Source: Inquilinus sp. Marseille-Q2685
Lineage (GTDB): Bacteria > Pseudomonadota > Alphaproteobacteria > DSM-16000 > Inquilinaceae
DNA length: 64,000 nt
Assembly: GCF_916619195.1 (NCBI RefSeq)
Contig: NZ_CAKAKL010000001.1
Span: forward strand, 1,178,001-1,242,000
Direction: 5' to 3'
Shown: positions 9,361 through 17,440 of the stretch, in pieces
Position numbering within the stretch: the first letter of the stretch is position 1
Layout: every line of letters starts with the position of its first letter
Notes under the pieces: generated by a model
The model's input: the letters and a program-made list of their open reading frames with translations, nothing else
What the model was told of the DNA's origin: nothing
Databases searched by the model: none
Position numbers and translations under genes: made by a program

Positions 9361-10382
9361 GCCGCCCTCCTGCCGATCACTGCCATGACGGCGCCGACGA
9401 TCCGCTTCTGGCTCGGCCGGGTCCCACGCGCCTTGCCGGTCGCGATGTTGCGGATGCCGCCAGTGCCGAGCCCGGATGCGGTTCCCAGCGCCTCGATGTC
9501 GATGCCGGCGTCGAGCAGATCGCTCAGCCAGTGTGCGAACGTCGCGCCGTCCAACGTCTCAGGGTTGGAGACGCTTGTTGCGAGCCGTTCGCAATCGGCC
9601 GCCGGAGGGTAACAATATTGCTTGTCGTGTGGGTTGGCCGGCGGCGACGACAGAGGGGACCCAAACGGCGGGAGGGACGACGACGACGCGGCCAGCCGCT
9701 CGACGATCAGGTCGACATGGCCGCCGACGTGCCTCGGCTCTGCTGCATCCGTGCGCGTCGCCGGCTCTGGCTGTCGGGGGCCGACGCCGTCGCCGCGCAC
9801 TGCGGCCGGCTCAACACTCCCTGGTATATTAGAAGTGTCCCTCTGGGGGGACTGTGACGGGGGCGAATTCGGCCCTGACAGTCCCTCTGGGGGGACTATA
9901 GACCCTTCGTTTCGAAGGTTCGGCCGTTCCGTGTCCTCCTGGGGGGACTGGGTGTCCCGCTGGGGGGACTGGCTTTTGGATTTCATCTTACCGTTCGTGT
10001 CCCGCTGGGGGGACGCGGATCGCATGAAATCCTTCGTCGCCAGCTTCCCGCCCACCGGCTCCGCCGTGAGCTCCCAAGTACGAGCCATGTTCTTCTGGTC
10101 GAAGGTCGAGGCCCGCCGGACCTTCAGGAAGCCGCGCTCCACCAGCTCCTCGAAGGCGCGTGCCGCGGGCGACTTCGCCAAGCCGATCCCCTCGGCGTCG
10201 CGCACGGCATAGGCGATCTCGCCGTTGTTCTGGCCGTTGTGGCGCGACCACAGGTCGATCAGCAACTTGACCGCGTTCGGGGTCAGGGTCCGCCAAGCCT
10301 CGGACTTCAGCATCCAGATCGGCAGCCGGACGAACGGCTCGGCCTTGCTGCGGCCGGTCGCGTTGACGCCGCGGCCCTTCAT
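9357..10382 (-). CDS. Replication initiator-like protein with embedded origin repeats
   Basis: This 341-residue protein begins with a winged-helix domain (LPIWMLKSEAWRTLTPNAVK..., GEIAYAVRDAEGIGLAKS, AFEELVERGFLKVRRAS, about 18-100), similar to the N-termini of phage replication O-like and Rep proteins. The middle (about 120-260) is Pro/Ser/Arg-rich linker. The C-terminal part (LDGATFAHWLSDLLDAGIDIEALGTASG..., GKARGTRPSQKRIVGAVMAV) is a small helical, likely helix-turn-helix domain. Five copies of a 16-bp repeat lie in the linker, four read as SPQRDT or SPQEDT and one in another frame. As in lambda O, the gene probably contains its own origin. No helicase or primase domain is seen. Confidence 0.7.
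   Translation of the reverse strand: MKGRGVNATGRSKAEPFVRLPIWMLKSEAWRTLTPNAVKLLIDLWSRHNGQNNGEIAYAVRDAEGIGLAKSPAARAFEELVERGFLKVRRASTFDQKNMARTWELTAEPVGGKLATKDFMRSASPQRDTNGKMKSKSQSPQRDTQSPQEDTERPNLRNEGSIVPPEGLSGPNSPPSQSPQRDTSNIPGSVEPAAVRGDGVGPRQPEPATRTDAAEPRHVGGHVDLIVERLAASSSSLPPFGSPLSSPPANPHDKQYCYPPAADCERLATSVSNPETLDGATFAHWLSDLLDAGIDIEALGTASGLGTGGIRNIATGKARGTRPSQKRIVGAVMAVIGRRAA
9837..10014. repeat. Five iterons, candidate replication origin
   Basis: The 16-mer GTCCCKCTGGGGGGAC occurs at 9837-9852, 9881-9896, 9954-9969 and 9999-10014, with a variant GTCCTCCTGGGGGGAC at 9933-9948. Start-to-start distances are 44, 52, 21 and 45 bases, near whole helical turns. Each unit is an imperfect dyad (GTCCC..GGGAC). 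Because one copy lies in a different reading frame of the host gene, selection appears to act on DNA rather than on protein. An array like this inside an initiator gene is the classic organisation of an iteron origin. Confidence 0.75.
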
Positions 10383-10591
10383 GCCGCCCTCCGCTCGATA
10401 GCGGCGGCGAGCCGGCGCAGCTCACGGACGGCGTCCTCCTTCTCCGCGAACAGGGTTTCGGGATCGCCGCCGTAGAGCCGGCTCAGCCGGTCCACCTGCC
10501 GGGCGATCGAGCGCAGGCGGTCGGGCACGGACTCGCCGTCCCTCTGGCCGGCGGGCCGGGTCTGTGCTAACACGCTATTCGCACGCAACAC
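10379..10591 (-). CDS. Small hypothetical protein upstream of the replication gene
   Basis: This is a 70-residue charged helical protein (PDRLRSIARQVDRLSRLYGG, AEKEDAVRELRRLAAAIERRA) overlapping the replication initiator by four bases, so it is the first gene of the replication-packaging operon. The C-terminal half could form a coiled coil. I recognise no family. The 80 bases between it and the right attachment site must hold the operon promoter. Confidence 0.6.
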   Translation of the reverse strand: MLRANSVLAQTRPAGQRDGESVPDRLRSIARQVDRLSRLYGGDPETLFAEKEDAVRELRRLAAAIERRAA

Positions 10592-10670
10592 TCGCAGACT
10601 CCTGCGATTTCGTGCGTCGAATTGCGGTGCTTTGCTAGGTCAAGCCTTTGGTCTTCTTGCCATTGTTCCC

Positions 10671-10719
10671 CAATGGCATTGTAGAGGTCAGGAGTTCGAT
10701 CCTCCTTGGCTCCACCAAA
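10671..10719 (+). repeat. Right attachment site (49-bp direct repeat)
   Basis: This is an identical copy of bases 124-172, covering the anticodon arm to just past the CCA end of tRNA-Ala. It is the displaced original 3' end of the tRNA gene. It marks the right boundary of the element and is followed immediately by the native tRNA terminator. Confidence 0.93.
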
Positions 10720-10721
10720 TC

Positions 10722-10757
10722 AAGGGCCCAGCCGGCAGCGCTGGGCCCTTTTCTTTT
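10722..10757 (+). terminator. Displaced terminator of tRNA-Ala
   Basis: An 11-bp perfect stem (AAGGGCCCAGC at 10722-10732 with GCTGGGCCCTT at 10740-10750) with a seven-base loop runs into TTTTCTTTT. Its position five bases from the displaced tRNA 3' end shows that it served the tRNA before integration. Confidence 0.85.
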
Positions 10758-11015
10758 GCGCGCCGACATCGTGAGGCCCCGGAAGCCTACCGGACGGGCG
10801 GGCCGGCCATGCCGCTCCCGACCGGCCCGATGCGCGTGAGTTGATCGCCTTCACCGGCCTGTCGACAGGCCGGATGTCGTCGCGCCGATTGTTGATGACG
10901 CTTTCGTGACCGGAATAAGCAGCGTGCTGATAGAGTGTTTCTGGTAACCCAACGTCGCTAAGGACCGTGACCCAGGCGGCGTGGATGCGCTTTCTCTTTG
11001 AGGGAGAGGTCCGCC
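10758..11015. other. Spacer with a 20-bp perfect palindrome
   Basis: This is the leader of the large gene at 11016. It contains CCGGCCTGTCGACAGGCCGG at 10854-10873, a perfect palindrome without a T tract, so an operator or structured leader is more likely than a terminator. I do not see a convincing promoter pair. Short open frames here lack ribosome sites. Confidence 0.45.
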
Positions 11016-14000
11016 ATGCTGACGCCGCTGTCCGGCCATCGTAGAACCCCGCAGCCCGCCAAGGCTGCGCCGGTGCAACCCGCGCAGGGAGCGGGCTTCA
11101 CCGCGGCGGTCGACCGGGCGCGGCGCGACGTTCAGGGCCCGGCCGAACAGACCAATCCGGGCGGGGTCATCGTCCGCCAGATCCGCTACGGCGACACCGT
11201 GATCGGCATCGGCGGCGAGCACGGCTTCACCCGCGAGCAGATGCTGCTGATGCTGCCGCGGCTGAAGGACAATCCGAACCTGATCCAGGCCGGCGACACG
11301 CTGGAGTTCCTGGAGAAGCCGCTGTTCGACACCGTCCAGAAGGCCGTGGCCACGACGCAGGAGGCGTTGGCGTCCCGCAACTCTGCGGCGGACATGCAGC
11401 GGAGTCTGGCCGGGCCGATGGAGCCGGGCGAACGCAAGCAGTACCAGATGGAATTGCCGAACGTGCAGAACAACGCCAGCGCCAAGGAGAGCGAGGCGAA
11501 GGACCTGCTGAAGCAGGGCTTCCTGGAGGCCGGCCTGCCGGTGGCCCTGGACCCGTCCGCCCTGCCCGCTGCGCTGGATGCGCATGCCGCGCCGGTGAAG
11601 GCCACGGGCCGGGGCCAGCCCGGCTTCGCCGAGATCGTGGACGGCGCCCGCCAGGACACGCTGGACGAGCTGGACCGCATCTTCGGGCCGCTGCGCGACA
11701 GCTATGCCAGGGCGAAGCAGAGCAACGACTGGGCGCCGCTGCGCGACGCCGCGATCCGGCAGATGCAAGCGCTGACCAAGGACAGCCCCGACCGCGAGAG
11801 GGCCGTGCGCGACATCGGCGACATCCTGATCACGGCCGGCGGCGCCGACGCGGGCAGCCCCTACTCCGCCGCCATCCGCGATGCCGCTGACAGCGTCCTG
11901 ACCCTGCCGCATGTCCAGGCGATCCAGGGCAAGGAAAACAACATCGACGAGGCCCTGAAGGACCCCGACGGCGTGCCGGTGCTGACGGCGCTGGACGCCG
12001 AGACCGCCAAGCTGTCGCCCGAGCTGGCCGTGCGGGTGGTCATGGGCAAGGAGGCGGCGCCCGGTGAGCGCGCCATCCCGGGCGCCGGCGACATCGCCGA
12101 CCGCGCGGTGGCCGACATGCTGCATTTCACCACCGAGCAGGGAATGTCGACCCGGACCATGCCGGGCGAGGTCAAGTTCAACCGCGCGGTCGACACCCTG
12201 GCCGTCGTCACCGATCGGCTGGCCCAGGCGAAGAACGGCAGCGGCGAGCCCGCGGTCGACCGCATGGCCGAGATCCTGGCCAAGCCGATCGACGAGGTGG
12301 CCCGCAAATCCGGCGACGCCGGCATGCGGCTGGCCGGCGAAACCGGCGTGGCCCTGCGCGAATCGATGAAGGAGATGCGCAGCTCGCCCAAGCTGGCGGT
12401 GGCGCTGGCCGAGAAGCTGCGCGGCATGGGCCGGACCGCGGAGGCCGACAAGATCCTCGACCTCGCCGGGCAGGGGGTCGAGAAGATCATGGCGTCGGCC
12501 GGCGACACCGGAAAGTCCCTGAAGACCGACTTCCTCGGCGTCGCCGGCACCGGCGGTCAGAACGTCTCGCCGGAAGCCCATGCCGACGGCGTGAAGGCGC
12601 TGTCCGAGCATCACAAGGGTCTTCTGGACAAGGTCGACCGGACCGGCGAGCTGACGGTGCTGACGCTCGACGCCCTGAAGGATCTGCCGGAGGAGTGGCG
12701 CAAGCAGCCGGGCGGCGGCCGCCTGTTCCACGCCCGCGACGAGCTGCAGGACAGCCTGAAGCAGGAGGATGGCGACATCTCCGTCCTGCTGATGGCCAGC
12801 CCCAAGGCGGCGATCCAGCTGAACCGGATCGACAGCGACCGCGAGCATGCCCTGCTGGAGAAGATCCCGGACGAGGATTTGGACAAGCTGATCGACCGGC
12901 TGGGCCAGCTGCCGCCCTCGGACCCGGTCTCGGAGATCGCCCGGCGCCTGGGCACGGGCGAACCGGCGCGGCAGGCGCTGCGCGAGGACGCGGTGACGAC
13001 GCTGGCGCTGTTCCAGCATGTCGCCCAGACCCAGCAGCCGCCGACGGAGGGGTCGCCCCAGGTCCCGGGGGCGCCGGACCTCGGCTTCGTCTCGCGCATG
13101 GGCCGCTGGGCGATCTACGAGATCATCGGGTCGCGCAAGGAGAACGGCAGGGGCTTCGCCCCCGGGCTGCCGCTGGAGCCCAAGCCGGGCGCCGTCGCCG
13201 CCGCCGAGGCGGCCGCGTCCAACCAGGCCACCCGGCAGGCGCTGTCGGAATATGCGCGCGGCTTCGACCCCAACCGCACCGGCAACTGGGCGCGGCTGGC
13301 CGACATGGCCCGCGGCACTTGGCAGACGATCAATCCGCCGATGGAGATCGTGGCGCGCCCCGGCCTGGTCGGGCCGGGGTCGCATCTGCTGACCGCCGGG
13401 CTGCAGGCCTGGGGCGTCATGTACACCGACCAGAAATACCCGATCCTGGACCAGGCCTGGGGCTGGTGGTTCTCGGCCTCGGCGGCGGACCAGATGCTGC
13501 ATTTCGCCGACAGCCTGCGGAAGGAGCCGAGCTTCTCGGCGATCCAGGGCCTGCCCCGCTACGAATGGGTAACGCGCGGGCTGACCTACAGCTTCCAGGC
13601 GCTGTCGGTCCTGTACGTCGCCAACGAGCTGCGGAAGGGCGACGTCGCCATGGCGGCGGCCTGGGTGCCGGGCACGGTGATGAGCTTCTCGGGGCCGGCG
13701 GCGGCGGTCGGCCGCATCACCGGCCTGGGCGGGCCGATGGCCGGCGCCGCGGGGTGGCTCCTGACCGCGGTGCTGGTGACCGCGATCTCGCAGTACCGCC
13801 ACGTCCAGGAGGCGAACCGGCGCGAGCCGATGTTCGGTGCCTACATGAAGGGCGCGCTGCCGGGAGTGGAGAAGCCGGAGAGCTTCGCCAACTGCGACGA
13901 GGACGGCCGGCCCTACCTGGCGCTGCAGCCCGAGATCGCCCGGCGGCTCGGCATCGATCCGGCGGCCATGACCAACTACGTCGCCGGGCTGAAGGTCGAT

Positions 14001-14213
14001 GAGCGGGACAGGTTCATCGACTATGCCCTGCAGGTGAAGCCGGACAAGGACGGGAACTACCCCGTCGAGCGGACGAAGCGGAAATCGAGCGGCTATAACC
14101 CCTATGCCGGCGGCGGTTTCGACGCCCCCGGCATCCAGCGCAGCGAGATCGAATCGATCGACGACTTCCTGGCCTGGGCGAAGCAGGAGGGCTACAAGCT
14201 GCCGGGCCGCTAG
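11016..14213 (+). CDS. Large protein of unknown function with LysM-like and hydrophobic segments
   Basis: This 1065-residue protein starts at MLTPLSG, where GAGGGAGAGG precedes the ATG. Order: a Pro/Ala-rich disordered start; a LysM-like segment (IRYGDTVIGIGGEHGF...NPNLIQAGDTLEFL, about 46-100); a long, mainly helical middle with charged repeats; a Pro/Ala linker near 690-740; and a C-terminal part with hydrophobic helices (SFQALSVLYVANEL, AAAWVPGTVMSFSG, AAGWLLTAVLVTAI) followed by a soluble tail. No signal peptide is evident. It is alone in its transcription unit, next to the satellite. LysM plus helical membrane-seeking segments would suit a secreted or delivered effector, but that is a guess; I do not recognise the family. 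Confidence 0.85.
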   Translation: MLTPLSGHRRTPQPAKAAPVQPAQGAGFTAAVDRARRDVQGPAEQTNPGGVIVRQIRYGDTVIGIGGEHGFTREQMLLMLPRLKDNPNLIQAGDTLEFLEKPLFDTVQKAVATTQEALASRNSAADMQRSLAGPMEPGERKQYQMELPNVQNNASAKESEAKDLLKQGFLEAGLPVALDPSALPAALDAHAAPVKATGRGQPGFAEIVDGARQDTLDELDRIFGPLRDSYARAKQSNDWAPLRDAAIRQMQALTKDSPDRERAVRDIGDILITAGGADAGSPYSAAIRDAADSVLTLPHVQAIQGKENNIDEALKDPDGVPVLTALDAETAKLSPELAVRVVMGKEAAPGERAIPGAGDIADRAVADMLHFTTEQGMSTRTMPGEVKFNRAVDTLAVVTDRLAQAKNGSGEPAVDRMAEILAKPIDEVARKSGDAGMRLAGETGVALRESMKEMRSSPKLAVALAEKLRGMGRTAEADKILDLAGQGVEKIMASAGDTGKSLKTDFLGVAGTGGQNVSPEAHADGVKALSEHHKGLLDKVDRTGELTVLTLDALKDLPEEWRKQPGGGRLFHARDELQDSLKQEDGDISVLLMASPKAAIQLNRIDSDREHALLEKIPDEDLDKLIDRLGQLPPSDPVSEIARRLGTGEPARQALREDAVTTLALFQHVAQTQQPPTEGSPQVPGAPDLGFVSRMGRWAIYEIIGSRKENGRGFAPGLPLEPKPGAVAAAEAAASNQATRQALSEYARGFDPNRTGNWARLADMARGTWQTINPPMEIVARPGLVGPGSHLLTAGLQAWGVMYTDQKYPILDQAWGWWFSASAADQMLHFADSLRKEPSFSAIQGLPRYEWVTRGLTYSFQALSVLYVANELRKGDVAMAAAWVPGTVMSFSGPAAAVGRITGLGGPMAGAAGWLLTAVLVTAISQYRHVQEANRREPMFGAYMKGALPGVEKPESFANCDEDGRPYLALQPEIARRLGIDPAAMTNYVAGLKVDERDRFIDYALQVKPDKDGNYPVERTKRKSSGYNPYAGGGFDAPGIQRSEIESIDDFLAWAKQEGYKLPGR

Positions 14214-14215
14214 CG

Positions 14216-14839
14216 CTATCGCCGGTTGATGTGGTGGTCGATCAGCTGCCTCAGCGCCGCCGCGTCGCGGGCGCGGATGGCGGCGATCATGGCGTGGTGC
14301 TCCTGCGCGCTCAGGCGCAAGCCGGCCAGGGTGAACCAGCGGCCGGTGGTGCCGGACTGGCCACGCTCGCGCATGTCGTGGATCAGCGCCGCCAGCACCG
14401 GATTGCCGGCGATGTCGTAGAGCCGGCGGTGGAAGGCGTAGTTCAGCTCGGTCCGGGTCGGCGGATCGCCGGTCTCGATCGCCTGCTCGAACCGCGCCGC
14501 GATGTCGTCGAGCTCGGCCAGGTCGGCCGCCGTCGCCCGCGCCACCACCGGCTCCGCCGCGCCGGTCTCGAGGATCGTCCGCACCGCTTTCAGATGCAGC
14601 AGCTCCTCCGGATCGGGCGCCGCCACCCGGAAGCCGCTGTTGACCTTGTGCTCCACCAGCCGGCGATTCTTCAGCTCGACCAGCGCCTGCCGCACCTCGA
14701 AGCGGTTGGCCTCGTAGCGCTCCTGCAGATCGATCTGCTTCAGCCACTCCCCCGCCCGGTAGACGCCGTAGAGGATGTCGTCCCGGATCGCCTCGACCAG
14801 CGTCCCGACCCGCCCTTGATCCGTGTCCTGCCGCTTCAT
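14216..14839 (-). CDS. GntR-family regulator, FCD domain
   Basis: This 207-residue repressor-type protein has an N-terminal winged helix (RVGTLVEAIRDDILYGVYRAGEWL, then YEANRFEVRQALVELKNRRLV) and a C-terminal FCD ligand domain with its conserved Asp/His set (TELNYAFHRRLYDIAGN, EHHAMIAAI, HH near the end) that binds a metal and a carboxylate ligand. The ATG at 14839 is chosen at the start of the folded domain. It is divergent from the hydrolase operon, and a perfect palindrome lies between them, so it most likely controls that operon and perhaps itself. Confidence 0.92.
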   Translation of the reverse strand: MKRQDTDQGRVGTLVEAIRDDILYGVYRAGEWLKQIDLQERYEANRFEVRQALVELKNRRLVEHKVNSGFRVAAPDPEELLHLKAVRTILETGAAEPVVARATAADLAELDDIAARFEQAIETGDPPTRTELNYAFHRRLYDIAGNPVLAALIHDMRERGQSGTTGRWFTLAGLRLSAQEHHAMIAAIRARDAAALRQLIDHHINRR

Positions 14840-14937
14840 CGCCCTTCGGTGTCTTGTTCCGTGCGCGCTCCGGCGCGCCAGCCGCCGTTGTAGCATGCCG
14901 GGTTGCCGTCCGCGATTTTGACGTCTATCGTCATGGA

Positions 14938-14955
14938 AAAATTGGCGCCAATTTT
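14938..14955. promoter_or_regulatory. 18-bp palindrome, likely GntR operator
   Basis: AAAATTGGCGCCAATTTT is perfectly symmetric and lies 13 bases upstream of the hydrolase start, in the regulator-operon gap. A second dyad, TGACG (14919-14923) with CGTCA (14929-14933), lies just upstream and overlaps a -35-like TTGACG. Binding here would block the ribosome-proximal promoter region. The GntR/FCD protein is the obvious candidate ligand. Confidence 0.65.
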
Positions 14956-14967
14956 GGAGAAAGCCAA

Positions 14968-15873
14968 ATGGCGGACGGCGGCGTGCTGAAGGCGGATTTG
15001 GAATCAGCTTCTATGGCAGCCTCCGGAACGGCGGCGCAGCCGGCGTCGGCAGTTCCGCGCCGCACCGGCACCACACCCCTGCTCTCCTGCCGGGCCGATC
15101 CGCGCTTCGGCTACAGCCTGTTCGTGCCGCCCCAGCTGCGCGGGACCGAGCGGGTGCCGCTGCTGGTGTCGGTGCATGGCAGCCTGCGGGGCGTGGAGTC
15201 GAGCCGCGACGCCTTCGCCGATTTCGCCCGCTGGCACGGCGCCGTGGTGCTGGCGCCGCTGTTCCCGGCCGATCCGCTCGGCGACGGCAACGAGGACGGC
15301 TACAAATACCTGGCCGAGGGCGACATCCGGTACGACCGGCTGCTGCTGGCAATGGTGGCGGAGGCCGAGGCGCGCACCGGACTGGGCTTTGACCGCTTCT
15401 GCCTGGCGGGATTCTCCGGCGGCGCCCATTTCGCCCATCGCTTCCTGCTGCTGCATCCGGAGCGGCTGCGCGCCGTGTCGATCGGCGCTCCGGGGTCGGT
15501 CACGCTGATCGACCCGAAGCGCAGCTGGTGGGTGGGCACGCGGGACATGGAACGGATCTTCGGCCGCACCCCGGACCTGGAGGCGCTGCGCCGCGTGCCG
15601 GTGCATCTGGCGGTCGGCGACAGCGACCTGGAGACGGTGTCGATCACCCATCGCCCCGGCAGCCGGCACTGGATGGAGGACGCCAACCGGGCCGGAGCCA
15701 ATCGGATCACCCGGCTGACCAGCCTGCGCCGCAACCTGCAGGCGCATGGCCTGGCGGTGCGGCACGACATCATCCCCGGCGCCGCCCACGATTTCGCGGC
15801 GGTGGCGGAGCGGGCGCGCGACTTCTTCCACGACGTGCTCGGCCCCGGCCGGGCCACCGCCTTCGGCGCATAA
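14968..15873 (+). CDS. Alpha/beta hydrolase (esterase-like)
   Basis: This 301-residue soluble hydrolase has LLVSVHGSLRG as the oxyanion-region strand, the nucleophile elbow LAGFSGGAHF (Ser in GFSGG), an acid residue in the VHLAVGDSDLETV strand and the catalytic His in PGAAHDF. The start is the ATG preceded by GGAGAAAG. It leads an operon with an ABC solute-binding protein and a nitrilase, under the divergent GntR regulator. The set suggests hydrolysis of an imported ester or amide compound; the substrate is unknown. Confidence 0.85.
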   Translation: MADGGVLKADLESASMAASGTAAQPASAVPRRTGTTPLLSCRADPRFGYSLFVPPQLRGTERVPLLVSVHGSLRGVESSRDAFADFARWHGAVVLAPLFPADPLGDGNEDGYKYLAEGDIRYDRLLLAMVAEAEARTGLGFDRFCLAGFSGGAHFAHRFLLLHPERLRAVSIGAPGSVTLIDPKRSWWVGTRDMERIFGRTPDLEALRRVPVHLAVGDSDLETVSITHRPGSRHWMEDANRAGANRITRLTSLRRNLQAHGLAVRHDIIPGAAHDFAAVAERARDFFHDVLGPGRATAFGA

Positions 15874-15895
15874 CCACGAACAGACAGGGGGCAGA

Positions 15896-17440
15896 ATGAA
15901 CCGGCTCATGCTTCTGGCTACGGCGGCGGTGCTGGTCGCGGTTCCCGCCGCGGCCGAGACGCCGCGTGGCGGCACCATCAACACCGTGCTGTCAGCCGAC
16001 ATCCGCAGCACCAATCCCGGCGTCGACCGCGACGGCGCCACCGACATCGTGCATCAGCACATCGTCGAGGGGCTCGTCGGCTTCCGCGAGGACCTGGAGG
16101 TCGGGCCGATGCTGGCCGACCGCTGGGACGTGTCGCCGGACGGCCGCACCTACACCTTTCAGCTGCGCCGCGGCGTCAGGTTCCAGAACGGCGCGACCAT
16201 GACCTCGGCCGAGGTGAAATGGTCGTGGGACCGGCTGATGGACCCGGCGACGAAATGGCGCTGCCGCGACGTCTACGCCGGCGACAACGGGCTGAAGGTC
16301 GAGAGCGTGACGGCGCCCGACCCGGACACCGTGGTCTATGTGCTGGACCGGCCGAGCGCCGGCTTCCTGTACAACCTGGCGCGGATGGATTGCGGCGGCA
16401 CGCCGGTGCTGCACCCGACCTCGGTGAAGCCGGACGGCAGCTGGGACAAGCCGGTCGGCACCGGCCCCTTCATCCTGTCCGACTGGCGGCCGGGGCAGTA
16501 CATCGAGCTGGCCCGCTTCGACGGCTACACCCCGCGCGACGACGCGATGAGCGGCTATGTCGGGCGCAAGGAGGTGTTCGTCGACAAGGTCCGCTTCAAC
16601 ATCATGCCCGATTCCACGGCGAAGCTGACCGCGCTGCAGGCCGGCGCGCTGGACACCGCGCCCCTGGAATCGCAGGACCGGATCCAGATCCAGGACAACC
16701 CGGCCTTCACGGTCGAGTCCAGCATCACCCCGGGCTGGGAGGCGCTGATCCTGCAGTCCGAGGACCCGATCCTGCAGGACAAGCGGGTGCGGCAGGCGAT
16801 CGTGATGGCGCTGGACCGCGCCGCCATCGCCGAGGCCGTCACCTTCGGCGGCTCCAAGTTCCAGGCGACGCCGGTGCCGGAGTTCAGCCCCTACCATTCC
16901 CAGGCCCAGACCGACGCCCTGCCCTACGACCCGGAGCGGGCCAAGGCCCTGCTGGCCGAGGCCGGCTACAAGGGCCAGCGCATCGTCATGACCGCGAACA
17001 AGCGCTACGCCGAGATGTATGATTGCGGCGTGCTGATGCAGGACATGCTGCGCGGCGTCGGGCTGAACGTCGAGCTTGAGGTACTGGAATGGACCGCCCA
17101 GCTCGACGCCTACCAGACCGGCAAGTTCCAGACCCAGTCCTTCTCCTACTCGCCGCGGCTCGACCCGCTGGGCCAGTGGGAGCGGATCATCGGCCTGCAG
17201 CCGCGCAAGATCTGGAAGGACCCGCGCGCCATCGACCTGCTGGCCCAGGCCAACGCCACCACCGACCGGGCGCAGATGCAGTCGGTGCTGGACCGGATCG
17301 GCCGGCTGTTCACCGAGGAGGCGCCGGCCGCCAGCCTGTATCTGCACGCCTCGGACTACGCCGTGGCCAAACGGATTCAGGGCTTCAAGGTGTGGCCGGC
17401 CGATGCGCCGCGCTACTGGAACGTGTCGGTGGCGAAATGA
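15896..17440 (+). CDS. ABC transporter solute-binding protein, family 5
   Basis: This 514-residue periplasmic binding protein has a Sec signal peptide (MNRLMLLATAAVLVAVPAAA, cleavage about residue 20) and the DppA/OppA pattern: GGTINTVLSADIRSTNP, LADRWDVSPDGRTYTFQLR, VKWSWDRLMDP, VGTGPFILSDW and KRVRQAIVMALDR. Length is normal for the peptide/opine/nickel family. No permease or ATPase gene is adjacent, so it must work with transporter subunits encoded elsewhere. It overlaps the nitrilase start by four bases. Confidence 0.93.
   Translation: MNRLMLLATAAVLVAVPAAAETPRGGTINTVLSADIRSTNPGVDRDGATDIVHQHIVEGLVGFREDLEVGPMLADRWDVSPDGRTYTFQLRRGVRFQNGATMTSAEVKWSWDRLMDPATKWRCRDVYAGDNGLKVESVTAPDPDTVVYVLDRPSAGFLYNLARMDCGGTPVLHPTSVKPDGSWDKPVGTGPFILSDWRPGQYIELARFDGYTPRDDAMSGYVGRKEVFVDKVRFNIMPDSTAKLTALQAGALDTAPLESQDRIQIQDNPAFTVESSITPGWEALILQSEDPILQDKRVRQAIVMALDRAAIAEAVTFGGSKFQATPVPEFSPYHSQAQTDALPYDPERAKALLAEAGYKGQRIVMTANKRYAEMYDCGVLMQDMLRGVGLNVELEVLEWTAQLDAYQTGKFQTQSFSYSPRLDPLGQWERIIGLQPRKIWKDPRAIDLLAQANATTDRAQMQSVLDRIGRLFTEEAPAASLYLHASDYAVAKRIQGFKVWPADAPRYWNVSVAK

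Noticed and set aside
10851-14747. A 1298-codon open frame on the minus strand opposite the large unknown gene
   Set aside because: It is antisense to a frame with a good ribosome site and protein-like composition; its translation is Arg/Gly/His/Leu-rich shadow typical of high-GC DNA.
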